Assembly (NCBI RefSeq): GCF_002706425.1 | Contig: NZ_CP017713.1 | Location: 1,674,001-1,738,000 of the forward strand | Direction of reading: 5' to 3' | DNA from: Loigolactobacillus coryniformis subsp. coryniformis KCTC 3167 = DSM 20001 | GTDB taxonomy: Bacteria > Bacillota > Bacilli > Lactobacillales > Lactobacillaceae | DNA: 64,000 nt | Shown here: piece by piece, positions 56,034-63,794 of the stretch | How positions within the stretch are numbered: position 1 is the first letter of the stretch | How the letters are laid out: the number at the start of each line of letters is the position of its first letter | Notes under the pieces: model-generated | Databases searched by the model: none | What the model saw: the letters and a program-made list of their open reading frames with translations, nothing else | What the model was told of the DNA's origin: nothing | Translations under genes and position numbers: made by a program

Positions 56034-56259
56034 CCGCGTCAGTTCCTTTTTCTTCAAACGGCACTTCGGTTCCATTTTCCGCCATCATTTTAGTTAATGT
56101 TTTTTCTGCATGTGTTAACGTATCTTGCAATGTTTTGCTCAGCGTCACACCTTTTTGAAATTCGGTTAATGCTTGTTCCAAAGGAATATCCCCTTGCTCC
56201 AAGTTAGTGACGATCGTATTCAATGCTTCCAAATTTTGTTCAAAAGTTGGTTCTGCCAT
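56026..56259 (-). CDS. xseB: Exodeoxyribonuclease VII small subunit
   Basis: 77 aa, helical. Family block [33 protein letters not shown] (cores [22 protein letters not shown]) at about 5-38, acidic tail. Binds XseA to form exonuclease VII, which degrades single-stranded DNA. GGAGG precedes the ATG; it lies 17 bp after xseA. Confidence 0.94.
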   Translation of the reverse strand: MAEPTFEQNLEALNTIVTNLEQGDIPLEQALTEFQKGVTLSKTLQDTLTHAEKTLTKMMAENGTEVPFEEKGTDADD

Positions 56260-56276
56260 TAAAACGGCCTCCGTTC

Positions 56277-57632
56277 TTATTTATCTTGCTTTTGCGGTGT
56301 GACCGCAATGACTTTCGTTGTGACCACCGCATCGGTGACGTGCAACGCAACTTCCGCATTTGGCTGAAAATCAGTTGCTTGCTTCAATACATTACCTTGT
56401 TCATCCGTCACATAACTGTAGCCACGACCCATAATTTTTAGTGGGCTCAAATAGTCCAATGATTGAATGCGTTGCTGCACTATTTGTTGCTTGTTTGACA
56501 TATAGTGTTGCATCACGACGGTTAACTGCTGCTGTAAACGAGCTAAATCGCGCTGTCCCTGCTGAACCCGCGGTTGTAGTTGGTGTTGCTGCAAGTGACT
56601 TTCGGCCAACAAAGCTTGCTGACGTTTGACCTGCAATACTTGCTTAAAACTAGTTTGTAAACGCCGATTCAATTGATCAACGTTCTGTAAGTAACCGTCA
56701 TATAATCGCTGTGGTTGCCGAAAAACGTAAGATTGCCGCAAGCGTTCCACTTGTTTTTTAGCCAAACTAATCCGATTTTGCATTGCTTGCAGTAGCCGCA
56801 CCTGTTGTTGCTGCAATTTAACAACCTCATCACTTAATACGGGCACAGCTAATTCAGCAGCGGCCGTTGGCGTGGCAGCACGCACATCTGCTACTAAATC
56901 AGCGATCGTTGTATCGGTTTCGTGGCCGACTGAAGAAATCACCGGCACCTGACTTGCCGCGATCGCACGCGCCACAATCTCTTCATTAAACGGCCATAAA
57001 TCTTCGATCGAACCACCACCACGACCAACGATCAACGTGTCAAAATCGCCCTGCTGGTTCACCTGCTCAATTTTAGCCACAATATCTGCAGCGGCTTCAT
57101 TACCTTGAACTAAGGTTGGAAACAAGACCAGCTGCGCAATGGGGAACCGGCGGCGGGTTGTCGTAATAATATCACGGATCACCGCCCCACTAGGACTAGT
57201 GACTACCGCAATTCGCTTAGGAAAACGAACCAGTGGCCGTTTAGGTGCACTAAATAACCCTTCTTGCGCTAACTTCTTTTTCAGCTGTTCATAAGCTTGA
57301 TAGAAGGCACCAACACCATCTGGTTCCATGCGCTCAACATAAATCTGATAGCTGCCACTAGGCTCATATAATGAGATTCGACCGACAACTAAAACTTTCA
57401 TTCCTTCTTCTGGAGTGAACTTTACCTTATTGAACGCCGAGCGAAACATGATCGCATTGATCTTAGCGTGATCATCTTTTAAGCTAAAATATTGATGTGC
57501 ATTAGGCCGTAAACGAAAATTGGAAATTTCGCCAGTTAAATAAACCCGCTCCAAATACGGATCGCGTTCAAACTTGGCCCGTAAATATTTGGTCAACGTT
57601 GTGACCGTTAAATAATCTCTTTGTTCAGCCAT
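56277..57632 (-). CDS. xseA: Exodeoxyribonuclease VII large subunit
   Basis: 451 aa from the ATG at 57632 ([17 protein letters not shown]), with AAGGAG eleven bases upstream. N-terminal OB fold ([23 protein letters not shown]; core GEISNF), catalytic domain with [12 protein letters not shown] (about 153-164), [16 protein letters not shown] (about 216-231) and SSVGHETD, then a glutamine-rich coiled coil (about 280-400). Overlaps the folD stop by 8 bp. Confidence 0.95.
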   Translation of the reverse strand: MAEQRDYLTVTTLTKYLRAKFERDPYLERVYLTGEISNFRLRPNAHQYFSLKDDHAKINAIMFRSAFNKVKFTPEEGMKVLVVGRISLYEPSGSYQIYVERMEPDGVGAFYQAYEQLKKKLAQEGLFSAPKRPLVRFPKRIAVVTSPSGAVIRDIITTTRRRFPIAQLVLFPTLVQGNEAAADIVAKIEQVNQQGDFDTLIVGRGGGSIEDLWPFNEEIVARAIAASQVPVISSVGHETDTTIADLVADVRAATPTAAAELAVPVLSDEVVKLQQQQVRLLQAMQNRISLAKKQVERLRQSYVFRQPQRLYDGYLQNVDQLNRRLQTSFKQVLQVKRQQALLAESHLQQHQLQPRVQQGQRDLARLQQQLTVVMQHYMSNKQQIVQQRIQSLDYLSPLKIMGRGYSYVTDEQGNVLKQATDFQPNAEVALHVTDAVVTTKVIAVTPQKQDK

Positions 57633-58476
57633 GTTTTGTCTGACTCCTTGCAAATTGCACTGTTTGGTACAGTAACATTAGGCTCGTCATTGGACCAACA
57701 CCACCTGGTACCGGTGTGATCGCACCAGCTTTAGTTACCACACTGGCATAATCAACATCACCGACCAATTTGCCGTCTGCTAAACGATTCATCCCAACAT
57801 CGATCACGATTGCCCCAGGTTTAACCGCATCCGCGGCAATAAAATTAGCTCGACCAACAGCCACGACCAAAATATCGGCTTGTCGTGTCAGTTCCGCTAA
57901 ATTTTCAGTATAGCTATGCGCAATCGTAATCGTCGCATCTCGATTTAAAAGCAAAGCCGCTAGTGGTCGACCAACGACGACGCTACGACCAACAACGACC
58001 ACATTTTTATGCTTAACGGACAATTGATAATGATCTAGTAATTTTAGGATACCGTATGGGGTATTCGGAATCGCATGTGGTTGACCGCCAAATAAATAAC
58101 CTAAATTTAGTGGGTGAACCCCGTCCACATCTTTCGCTGGATCCAACGCTAAAATTGCTTGTTGACTGTCAATCTGCGCAGGTAAAGGCATTTCTAGCAT
58201 GATTGCGTGTACCCGCGGATCTTGATTTAATTGTTGTAGCACCACGATCAATTCTGCCGTTGTCGTTGTAGCTGGTAACGTAGTGGTCAACATACGTAAG
58301 CCAAATTTTGCCGCCCGTTTTTGCTTACTATGCAAATAAACCTGACTAGCCGGATCATCTCCGACTAACACCGCCGCTAATGTGGGCGTTACACCATCCG
58401 CTTTTAATTCAGCGATTTGTGTTTGTAACTCCGCACTTAACGCCTGCGACGCCACTTTTCCATCTAATATTGTCAC
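57625..58476 (-). CDS. folD: Methylene-THF dehydrogenase / methenyl-THF cyclohydrolase
   Basis: 283 aa from a GTG at 58476 (then TILDGKVASQAL), the family N-terminus. Motifs: VGDDPASQVYLHSKQKRAAKFG (core VGDDPASQVYLHSK, about 38-51), LPLPAQID, DPAKDVDGVHPLN (about 116-128), VVGRSVVVGRPLAALL (about 160-175) and TPVPGGVGPMT (about 263-273). Produces 10-formyl-THF for Fmt and purines. A hairpin terminator with T6 lies only about 20 bp before the start, so readthrough from nusB is limited or regulated. Confidence 0.94.
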   Translation of the reverse strand: MTILDGKVASQALSAELQTQIAELKADGVTPTLAAVLVGDDPASQVYLHSKQKRAAKFGLRMLTTTLPATTTTAELIVVLQQLNQDPRVHAIMLEMPLPAQIDSQQAILALDPAKDVDGVHPLNLGYLFGGQPHAIPNTPYGILKLLDHYQLSVKHKNVVVVGRSVVVGRPLAALLLNRDATITIAHSYTENLAELTRQADILVVAVGRANFIAADAVKPGAIVIDVGMNRLADGKLVGDVDYASVVTKAGAITPVPGGVGPMTSLMLLYQTVQFARSQTKHG

Positions 58477-58497
58477 CCCAACTCGCTCACTTTCTAA

Positions 58498-58533
58498 AAA
58501 AGCTGGACCCACAACCTAAGTCATGTTGCCCAG
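58498..58533 (-). terminator. Terminator/attenuator directly before folD
   Basis: On the minus strand GCTGG...CAAC pairs with GTTG...CCAGC, followed by TTTTTT and, 16 bases later, the folD GTG. Its position between nusB and folD suggests attenuation; no T-box or purine-riboswitch signature was found. Confidence 0.6.
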
Positions 58534-58554
58534 CCTGATTTTTTACTGATTCTC

Positions 58555-58971
58555 CTAAACCAACTCATGCTGGCGGACAATCGCTGATAAAACCCCATTA
58601 ATGAATTTGCGTGAACGCTCATCACTATATTTCTTAGCTAACTCTAATGCCTCGTTGACCGCAACTTTTGCGGGTACATCAGGGACTTCTAGTAATTCAT
58701 AAACTGCCACTCGTAAAATAACTAGATCAGTTTTAGCTAACCGATTCAGTGACCAATTAGCACTTAAATGCGCACTGATTGCTTCATCTAATTGTGGCGT
58801 ATGTTCACGCACGCCAGCCACTAAACTCAATAAATAAGCCGGTAGTTCAACTTCTTCACCCGGTGTCGCCGCTAACGATTCCATTAAAGCCTCAGTATCG
58901 ACTTCTGGATTGGCGTTGATTGCAAACAAAGTTTGAAAAGCAAACTCACGGATCTCATGTCGGTTAATCAC
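58555..58971 (-). CDS. nusB: Transcription antitermination factor NusB
   Basis: 138 aa, GTG start at 58971 overlapping the Asp23-like stop by 4 bp. All-helical NusB fold: REFAFQTLFAIN (about 7-18), WSLNRLAKTDLVILRVAVYELL (core RLAKTDLVILRVAVYEL, about 75-91), VAVNEALELAKKYSDERSRKFINGVL (core ALELAKKYSDE). Joins S10 on boxA in rRNA operons. Confidence 0.95.
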   Translation of the reverse strand: MINRHEIREFAFQTLFAINANPEVDTEALMESLAATPGEEVELPAYLLSLVAGVREHTPQLDEAISAHLSANWSLNRLAKTDLVILRVAVYELLEVPDVPAKVAVNEALELAKKYSDERSRKFINGVLSAIVRQHELV

Positions 58972-59399
58972 TCGTCTTCACCATCTTCAGCAAATAAATT
59001 ATTTGGATCTACTGCATTAACTAATTTTTCTGGGATCACACCCACTACGTGAATATTGACCTCAGTTAAATCTAAATCAGTCATAAATAATAATTGTTCC
59101 TTGATCGTATCTTGCATTTTTAAAGCGACTTGCGGTACTGAAACACCATAATTTAAATAAGCGTAAATATCTGCTTGGATCTGACCAGCGTCTACAGTCA
59201 ACTTAACGCCCTTGCCGCGATCTTCACGCCCAAGTAATTGACTGATACTTGAAGACAAAGTGCCACGCATTTTATAAACACCGTCAACCTGGCTAGCGGC
59301 AATGCCTAAAATAATTTCGATCACTTCAGGGGCAATTTCAATTTGTCCAAGCGATGTTTCTGTTTTACTGTCTAAAACAATATTTGTATCTTCAGCCAT
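58968..59399 (-). CDS. Asp23/Gls24-family protein (YqhY type)
   Basis: 143 aa. Asp23 domain from about 17 to 125: IEIAPEVIEIILGIAASQVDGVYKM (cores IAPEVIEIILGIAA, VDGVYKM) and IYAYLNYGVSVPQVALKMQ, with acidic ends. YqhY-type proteins sit before nusB; in Bacillus YqhY has been linked to fatty acid synthesis control. Second Asp23-like gene of the window; the other is at 36822-37184. The recurrent leader motif lies just upstream (59410-59425). Confidence 0.9.
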   Translation of the reverse strand: MAEDTNIVLDSKTETSLGQIEIAPEVIEIILGIAASQVDGVYKMRGTLSSSISQLLGREDRGKGVKLTVDAGQIQADIYAYLNYGVSVPQVALKMQDTIKEQLLFMTDLDLTEVNIHVVGVIPEKLVNAVDPNNLFAEDGEDE

Positions 59400-59519
59400 C
59401 TCATAAACCTCCTACTTCACAATTAACGTCTAATTCTCAACACACTCCGCTGATTAGCGCTGTTAAATGCACAAACCAGCGCGATCAGTTGACTAATAGG
59501 TTACTTTAATCAACAATAC

Positions 59520-60077
59520 TTAAGCCCGTGAAATATACGAGCCATCTTGAGTATTGATAATCAATTTATCACCATTATTAATAAAGAACGGTACTTGGAC
59601 GACTAAGCCAGTTTCCATTGTTGCTGGTTTAGGGCTGCTTGACTGCGTTGCACCGCGAATTCCCGGTTCTGTCTCCGCAACCGTCAATTCAACGGTATTC
59701 GGTAACTCTAAACCAAGCGTTTCGCTGCCATACATAATCACGCTGACCGTCATATTTTCTTTTAAATAATTCAGCTCGTCTTTGATTTGTTCAGCAGGTA
59801 AGGACAATTGTTCATAGGTATTATTATCCATGAATACATAATTGTCGCCATCTTGATACAAATATTGCATTTTTTTATTGTCGATCTGGGCCTTACCAAC
59901 TTTTTTACCGGCCGCGAACGTTTTCTCTTGTACTGCACCAGTCCGCAAATTTTTTAATTTTGAACGAACAAAGGCGCTGCCTTTGCCTGGCTTAACATGT
60001 TGAAATTCAACAACACGCCACAATTCACCTTCAACTTCGATTGTTAAACCATTTTTAAAATCATTTACTGAAATCAC
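59520..60077 (-). CDS. efp: Elongation factor P
   Basis: 185 aa, three beta-barrel domains. The tip loop [12 protein letters not shown] (about 27-38) carries the lysine that is modified in many species; the family signature [21 protein letters not shown] (cores [15 protein letters not shown]) is at about 123-143. Rescues ribosomes stalled at polyproline. GGAGG precedes the ATG. It lies between the M24 peptidase and the asp23-nusB genes, as usual. Confidence 0.96.
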   Translation of the reverse strand: MISVNDFKNGLTIEVEGELWRVVEFQHVKPGKGSAFVRSKLKNLRTGAVQEKTFAAGKKVGKAQIDNKKMQYLYQDGDNYVFMDNNTYEQLSLPAEQIKDELNYLKENMTVSVIMYGSETLGLELPNTVELTVAETEPGIRGATQSSSPKPATMETGLVVQVPFFINNGDKLIINTQDGSYISRA

Positions 60078-60234
60078 TACTTATATTTCCTCCTCTACGT
60101 CATCGATCAAGTTCATTTTTACAGCATAAGCCGCCGTAAATCAGATCATCATACAATGACGGTTAAAAAGTACCACGCCACACTTAAATAGCATCAACTA
60201 ACTATAGCAAGCTATATCGCTAGTTGGCAAGCTT

Positions 60235-61311
60235 TTACACGATAATCAATTCTTTTTTTGGTGCATTATTTAGGACTTGACTGCCGGATGACATGATCAA
60301 TAAATCATCTTCGATCCGCACACCACCTAAACCAAGTAAATAAATACCCGGCTCATCGGTGATAATATTACCATCCACTAAGGTCACATCTTCTGAATTA
60401 GGTGTCGCCATAGGGCCTTCATGAATTTCTAAACCGATACCATGACCAGTGCCGTGACCAAAATAGTCACCATAACCAGCAGCAGTGATCACTTGGCGAG
60501 CCACATGATCAAATTGGTGACCCGTTAAACCAGCTCGCGCATTCTTAATCACTTGCTCCTGAGCTGCTAGAACGACCTGGTAGATATGTTTTAATTCCGT
60601 ATCGGGCTCACCAACTGCAAAAGTCCGCGTCAGATCAGAAACATAGCCTTGATAGTAACAGCCGAAATCTAATGTCACTAGTTCATGCGGTGCAATGGCT
60701 TTATCCGTTGCGACCCCATGGGGCATCGCTGACCGTGCACCACTAGCCACAATAGTTTCGAAAGAAACCCCACTAGCCCCTAATTTCCGCATGTAAAAAT
60801 CAAGTTCATTAGCAACTTGCCGTTCAGTCATACCAGGATGAACCATATTTAAAATATGTTGGTAAGCTTGATCGGCAATAGCTGCGGCCTCGCGAATCAA
60901 GCCAATTTCATCTGCATCTTTCACTTCGCGTAATTTTTCCACGATTCCTGATGTAGGGACTAAACCAACATCAAAAATATCCGCTAAATCATCATAAGTA
61001 TTAAATGAGATATGATCGGCTTCAAAACCTAAAGTGGTTAATTGTAATTTTTCTAATAAGTGGCTGATTTCCGTGAACAACGGACCTTTATTTTCTACAA
61101 TTGCAAAGCCCTGCGGTGCAACTTGCTGGTAGGCTTGTTGTGTATAGCGTGAATCGGTCACGAAAAAAGCGCTAGTTCGCGTGATCAAAGCTGCACCTGT
61201 TGTTCCCGTAAAACCAGTTAGGTAGCGCAAATTAGCCATATTAGTAATCATCATACCGTCTAATTCGATTGCGGCTAATTTGTCCCGTAAAGCTGCCAAT
61301 CTTTGTGCCAT
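60235..61311 (-). CDS. pepP: M24 family Xaa-Pro aminopeptidase
   Basis: 358 aa from the ATG at 61311 (MAQRLAALRDKL). Creatinase-type N-domain (about 1-130, NLRYLTGFTG) and pita-bread metallopeptidase domain with metal ligands in LDFGCYYQGYVSDLTRTFAVG (D, D), GHGTGHGIGLEIHEGP (H), DEPGIYL (E) and GVRIEDDLLI (E). Releases N-terminal residues before proline; could equally be called PepQ (prolidase), which cannot be separated by sequence reading alone. Next to efp, a conserved pair. Confidence 0.9.
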   Translation of the reverse strand: MAQRLAALRDKLAAIELDGMMITNMANLRYLTGFTGTTGAALITRTSAFFVTDSRYTQQAYQQVAPQGFAIVENKGPLFTEISHLLEKLQLTTLGFEADHISFNTYDDLADIFDVGLVPTSGIVEKLREVKDADEIGLIREAAAIADQAYQHILNMVHPGMTERQVANELDFYMRKLGASGVSFETIVASGARSAMPHGVATDKAIAPHELVTLDFGCYYQGYVSDLTRTFAVGEPDTELKHIYQVVLAAQEQVIKNARAGLTGHQFDHVARQVITAAGYGDYFGHGTGHGIGLEIHEGPMATPNSEDVTLVDGNIITDEPGIYLLGLGGVRIEDDLLIMSSGSQVLNNAPKKELIIV

Positions 61312-61449
61312 CGTTTGCCTCTTTTCTTGTTGCTTCAACTACTAGGCGCAAACTAAATTAATTTCTATTATAACAAAAAACCACCGTAAACAAAATGGCA
61401 CCGCACTTTACTTGCTTAAAAAACCTGATCAAGTCATGATGCACGGCAC

Positions 61450-61487
61450 AAAAAAAGCCCGGAACCCAACAAGTGTGTTCCGAACTT
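61450..61487 (-). terminator. Terminator of the rplU-prp-rpmA operon
   Basis: On the minus strand AAGTTCGGAAC pairs with GTTCCGGGCTT (two G-U), then seven T. It begins 12 bases after the rpmA stop. Confidence 0.88.
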
Positions 61488-61498
61488 CTTTAAAGGAC

Positions 61499-61792
61499 TT
61501 ATTTAGCAGCTGCTTCTGCAGGGTAAACAGAGACCTTTTTCTTGTTTTTACCGAAGCGTTCAAATTTAACAACGCCATCAGTTAAAGCGTACAAAGTATC
61601 ATCGCCGCCGATACCAACGTTAGCACCGGGATGAATCTTTGTGCCACGTTGCCGATAAAGGATTGAACCGCCTGTAACAGTTTGACCGTCAGCGCGTTTG
61701 CTACCCAAACGACGACCAGCAGAGTCACGACCGTTAGAAGTCGAGCCGCCCCCCTTATGATGAGAGAAGAATTGTAGATCCATTTTCAACAT
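61499..61792 (-). CDS. rpmA: Ribosomal protein L27 with cleavable N-terminus
   Basis: 97 aa. The N-terminal MLKMDLQFF is the Firmicute extension cut off by the Prp protease after the second F, leaving [15 protein letters not shown] at the mature end near the peptidyl transferase centre. Core: [29 protein letters not shown] (cores [17 protein letters not shown]). GGAGGTGC precedes the ATG. Last gene of rplU-prp-rpmA. Confidence 0.97.
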   Translation of the reverse strand: MLKMDLQFFSHHKGGGSTSNGRDSAGRRLGSKRADGQTVTGGSILYRQRGTKIHPGANVGIGGDDTLYALTDGVVKFERFGKNKKKVSVYPAEAAAK

Positions 61793-61822
61793 ATCCGTGC
61801 ACCTCCTATGCGTTTGAATTAC

Positions 61823-62155
61823 TTATTTTTTAATCATGACATAATCAGAATAATTTTCGGCAATACTTTCCAGGCTTAACAATAAGTTAGCTAAAATAAC
61901 TTGCGCTGTCTTAGCTTGCGCTGTGTTCATTTGACGAGGTAGACGACATTCTAAATGCCCCCCATTAACTGAATCAGCCTTGACCTTTGGCTTGACCGCC
62001 GCGATCTGCTCAATTCCATTCACCGCACCAATAGCAACTGCCGAAACCGCAGCACAAACGATATCACTACCGTAAGGCCCCGAATCCGCGTGCCCAGTTA
62101 GGCGAAAATAATGGATCACACCTGCCTGATCCCGTTCAAACTGCGCTTGGATCAT
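61823..62155 (-). CDS. prp: Ribosomal-processing cysteine protease Prp
   Basis: 110 aa. Catalytic histidine in LTGHADSGPYGSDIVCAAVSA (H22) and cysteine in DIVCAAVSA (C34), the YsxB/Prp signature. It cleaves the N-terminal extension of L27; both its substrate and its usual neighbours rplU and rpmA are present here. Located between them with gaps of 20 and 31 bp. Confidence 0.95.
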   Translation of the reverse strand: MIQAQFERDQAGVIHYFRLTGHADSGPYGSDIVCAAVSAVAIGAVNGIEQIAAVKPKVKADSVNGGHLECRLPRQMNTAQAKTAQVILANLLLSLESIAENYSDYVMIKK

Positions 62156-62174
62156 ATAACCACCTATTCTTTAA

Positions 62175-62486
62175 TTATGCGTTAACTGCGTTGATCAATA
62201 CACGTGTGTATGGTTGACGATGGCCAACTTTGTTGTGGCTATGCTTCTTAGGCTTGTACTTGTAAGTAACAACTTTCTTTTCCTTGCCTTGTTTTTCAAC
62301 CGTACCAATAACGGTAGCACCTGCTACTGTTGGTGTGCCGATTTTTGTTTCACCTTCACCACCAACTAAAACAACGTCGTCAAATGTAACTTCGTCGCCT
62401 TCTTTAGCATCCAACTTTTCGATCCAGATCTTTTGACCTGCTTCAACCTTAAGTTGTTTACCACCAGTTTTGATAATTGCGTACAT
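62175..62486 (-). CDS. rplU: Ribosomal protein L21
   Basis: 103 aa from the ATG at 62486 ([18 protein letters not shown]), with GAGGAGG eight bases upstream. Family end [24 protein letters not shown] (core [17 protein letters not shown]). Binds 23S rRNA domain II. First gene of rplU-prp-rpmA; preceded by a structured leader and its own promoter. Confidence 0.97.
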   Translation of the reverse strand: MYAIIKTGGKQLKVEAGQKIWIEKLDAKEGDEVTFDDVVLVGGEGETKIGTPTVAGATVIGTVEKQGKEKKVVTYKYKPKKHSHNKVGHRQPYTRVLINAVNA

Positions 62487-62585
62487 ATGCTGCACCTCCT
62501 CGTCTTAGACTCGCCGAAACCAAGTGCGGTTACCCGACTTAAACTCGTTCCGAGCGGTTGTAGCTGTGGCAGCCACAATTACAAC
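62487..62585 (-). ncRNA. L21 leader (autoregulatory 5' UTR)
   Basis: From the predicted start near 62585 to rplU. The RNA begins with a near-perfect hairpin GTTGTAATTGTGG / CCACAGCTACAAC, followed by a second GC-rich region before GAGGAGG. L21 leaders that bind L21 are known in Firmicutes; this is assigned by position and fold. Confidence 0.65.
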
Positions 62586-62591
62586 GCTAAT

Positions 62592-62620
62592 ATCATACCA
62601 ATAATTGCCGCAAGTTGCAA
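62592..62620 (-). promoter_or_regulatory. Promoter of rplU-prp-rpmA
   Basis: Minus strand: -35 TTGCAA (62620-62615), 17-bp spacer, -10 TATGAT (62597-62592). Transcription would start at the first leader hairpin. Confidence 0.75.
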
Positions 62621-62684
62621 ACTATTTATCACATCTTATTAATTTATCCGATAACATAGCGAAAAACACGCATCACATTTGTTA

Positions 62685-62714
62685 TTGACAGCAGTATTAA
62701 GTTTACTTTATAAT
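62685..62714 (+). promoter_or_regulatory. Promoter of tRNA-Arg
   Basis: -35 TTGACA (62685-62690), 18-bp spacer, -10 TATAAT (62709-62714), 13 bp before the tRNA. Confidence 0.85.
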
Positions 62715-62727
62715 CAATACTGTTGTT

Positions 62728-62801
62728 GTCTCGATAGCTCAGCTGGATAGAGCAACGGTCTTCTAAACCGTAGGCCGTGGGTTCGAATCCCACTCGGGGC
62801 A
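62728..62801 (+). tRNA. tRNA-Arg (anticodon UCU)
   Basis: 74 nt. Acceptor arms GTCTCGA / TCGGGGC (two G-U pairs), D arm GCTC...GAGC, anticodon stem ACGGT / ACCGT with loop CTTCTAA (anticodon TCT at its centre), T arm GTGGG-TTCGAAT-CCCAC. Discriminator A; CCA is not encoded. It has its own promoter and terminator. No att-like duplication of its 3' end is seen in the window. Confidence 0.95.
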
Positions 62802-62815
62802 TAATTTTAATTCTG

Positions 62816-62847
62816 CGTGTACCTAGATTCTAGGTACACGTTTTTTT
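62816..62847 (+). terminator. tRNA-Arg terminator
   Basis: CGTGTACCTA (62816-62825) pairs perfectly with TAGGTACACG (62831-62840), 5-base loop, then seven T. Confidence 0.93.
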
Positions 62848-62932
62848 GCATTTAATTATATTTCAATTAGTATTAATATATGTTATTTTTAGTGACGGTA
62901 TTGTTTTTTACCATCACAAGGAGGAGTTATTC

Positions 62933-63247
62933 ATGCGCGCTAATTTAACAAATCCACGAACCAACCAATTGAAACAAGTTAAGGTCGGCTTTTCGTGGAC
63001 AACATTTTTCTTTGGTTTTTGGCCAGCGTTATTTCGTGGCGATTGGTTATGGGCAGTAATCGGCTTAATTATCCAGCTCTTTATCGGTCTACCCTCATAC
63101 GGTATCGGCGCTAGTATTTATTCAATCATTTTCGCCTTTATTTATAATCGAATCTACATTAATAAGCTTTTAAGCCAAGGCTATCAAGCCGCTGACAGCG
63201 CATCAAAACAAATATTACTTAATCGTAATTTTACTTTACGCGATTAA
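62933..63247 (+). CDS. DUF2628-like small membrane protein
   Basis: 104 aa from the ATG at 62933, with AAGGAGGAG upstream. The FSWTTFFFGFWPALFRGDWLWAVIG stretch (cores WTTFFFGFWPALFRGDW) followed by a hydrophobic region with FIGLPSYGIGASIYSIIFAFIYN is the DUF2628/inner-membrane pattern with two to three membrane segments. C-terminus soluble: LLSQGYQAADSAS. Function unknown. Followed by a terminator shared with the converging gene. Confidence 0.75.
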   Translation: MRANLTNPRTNQLKQVKVGFSWTTFFFGFWPALFRGDWLWAVIGLIIQLFIGLPSYGIGASIYSIIFAFIYNRIYINKLLSQGYQAADSASKQILLNRNFTLRD

Positions 63248-63254
63248 TTCTAAT

Positions 63255-63283
63255 AAAAAAGCAGACTACGTGTCTGCTTTTTT
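63255..63283. terminator. Bidirectional terminator
   Basis: AAAAAAGCAGAC and GTCTGCTTTTTT form a perfect 12-bp stem with a 5-base loop. The stop codon region of the minus-strand gene at 63282 is at its edge. Confidence 0.88.
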
Positions 63284-63669
63284 AGTCCTCCGGTGTCACC
63301 TTAAGTAATTTAAATACCTGCTCGACACTGCCAAATCGCGCTGCCAATAATGCATCGGTGATGCCGTATTGCTGCAGTGAAGTTAAGCTCACTGGATCAT
63401 CAGCGAAAATCTCGCTGGCCATATTCAGTAGCTCGCCCGCTGATAACGATTGTGGTGCAAATGCCAAACCCGCCCCACGTTTAAGATTGTACCAACTTTT
63501 ATTATAGTGCTGCATAATTTCTTGGCGCGTGGGAAAATCTTGCGCATAACGGTCAAAGTCATCAACAACCGTGGGATCAACTTCCCGATAAGTTGCCGCA
63601 AATTCTGGTAAAAACGCAGAGTACTCTGGCCAGTCCCACTGTCCATTTGCTAATTTTTGAATAAGTCAT
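63282..63669 (-). pseudogene. Hypothetical gene disrupted by a +1 shift at an A5 tract
   Basis: The main frame reads continuously from a TGA at 63668-63666 down to 63282 and looks coding throughout (WDWPEYSAFLPEF, VDPTVVDDFDRYAQDFPTRQEI, GAGLAFAPQSLSAGELLNM), but has no usable start before the ATG at 63515. The only well-placed start is the ATG at 63669, with AAAGGA upstream, which encodes MTYSK in another frame. Removing one base from the A5 tract (TTTTT at 63654-63658 on the plus strand) joins them into about 128 aa. It is either a real mutation, slippage, or an assembly error. The family is not recognised; no membrane segment. Confidence 0.6.
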
Positions 63670-63794
63670 CATTCCTTTACTAAAACTTCCGGTTTAATTA
63701 TAACAGAATTCTCCTGAGATCCTTTATTTCATGTTTGTATTTTAGTGACACTTAATCAATAATAAAGGCAAACCTAATTTTGGGGGTCCTATTA

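Noticed and set aside
58470-58540. T-box riboswitch before folD
   Set aside because: No AGGGTGGNACCGCG core or specifier loop; only a plain hairpin.
62728-62801. tRNA-Arg as an integration site
   Set aside because: No integrase gene and no duplicated 3' tRNA segment in the window.
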